Shown here piece by piece: positions 6,210 through 6,352 of a stretch of 6,352 bases of DNA. The position numbers were made by a program, and so were the translations under genes. Each line of letters opens with the position of its first letter. Position 1 is the stretch's first letter. Origin of the DNA: Actinomycetota bacterium (GTDB lineage: Bacteria > Actinomycetota > Thermoleophilia > Miltoncostaeales > Miltoncostaeaceae); the NCBI GenBank assembly GCA_947475125.1, contig CANJMX010000087.1, positions 1 to 6,352 of the forward strand, written 5' to 3'. The notes below the pieces were generated by a model. That model searched no databases. It saw only the letters and a program-made list of their open reading frames with translations, and was not told the DNA's origin.

Positions 6210-6352
6210 CGTGCCGCCTTTGCGATTGATGCGCGGGCGGCGTCGGCCACCGCGGTTGCCGTCATGCCGAGTTTCTCCATGACCAGCGCACCCGGCGCCG
6301 ACTCACCGAATCGGTCAATGGCGACGATGCGTCCGTAGGTACCGGTCCAGCG
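6206..6352 (-). CDS. tkt: Transketolase, C-terminal end (5'-partial)
   Basis: On the minus strand the frame is open from the window edge through 48 codons to TGA at 6208-6206. The peptide contains RIVAIDRFGESAPGALVMEKLG, which matches the end of bacterial transketolase (the IDRFGxSAPG segment followed by a short helix and a Val/Ala-rich tail). Transketolase moves two-carbon units between sugar phosphates using thiamine diphosphate in the pentose phosphate and Calvin cycles; the cofactor-binding and catalytic parts lie beyond the window. The TGA overlaps the isomerase ATG by four bases, so the two are very likely translated from one mRNA. The call rests on a short C-terminal segment but that segment is distinctive. 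Confidence 0.85.
   Translation of the reverse strand, partial: RWTGTYGRIVAIDRFGESAPGALVMEKLGMTATAVADAARASIAKAAR
6217..6221 (-). promoter_or_regulatory. Probable Shine-Dalgarno for pgi, inside tkt
   Basis: On the minus strand AAAGG ends 7 bases before the ATG at 6209-6207 and lies within the last codons of transketolase. It is a moderate SD that, with the ATGA overlap, supports this start and re-initiation after transketolase. Confidence 0.4.

Noticed and set aside
4947..6338. A 463-codon open frame on the plus strand opposite pgi and the tkt end
   Set aside because: It is antisense to a gene with clear isomerase motifs, shows no recognisable domain, and long antisense frames are expected in high-GC coding DNA.

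Overview
This window looks like ordinary chromosomal DNA from a high-GC bacterium, most likely an actinomycete-type lineage (Actinomycetota). G+C looks like about two thirds by eye, with strong G/C preference at third codon positions, GTG as well as ATG starts, and genes packed end to end or overlapping. The glucose-6-phosphate isomerase is of the type found in actinobacterial tkt-tal-pgi-zwf clusters. The assignment to phylum is inference. I saw no mobile element, CRISPR array, tRNA or rRNA, and no stretch over 300 bases lacks a gene.

Plus strand, 1-4620: five genes in one direction. The first is the 3' part of a secreted subtilisin-like (S8) protease with a C-terminal PPC-like domain, cut by the window's left edge. 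Fourteen bases later comes a classical short-chain dehydrogenase. After a 72-base gap (the only real intergenic gap in the window) come three overlapping genes: an AcuC-like/class I histone-deacetylase-fold deacetylase, a small HD-domain putative phosphohydrolase (10-base overlap), and a LOG/TIGR00725-like Rossmann protein (4-base GTGA overlap). These three probably form a translationally coupled unit.

Minus strand, 6352-4617: the last 48 codons of a transketolase overlap by ATGA with a complete 530-residue glucose-6-phosphate isomerase. This is a central-carbon operon (non-oxidative pentose phosphate pathway plus upper glycolysis). The transaldolase gene that commonly sits between these two in actinobacteria is absent at this junction.

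The two strands converge at 4617-4620, where a single palindromic CTAG supplies both stop codons. An imperfect hairpin spans the site and could act as a two-way terminator. I did not find a clearly new biological system. The points most worth a second look are the deacetylase/HD/LOG triad, the shared-stop convergence, and the tkt-pgi junction without tal.
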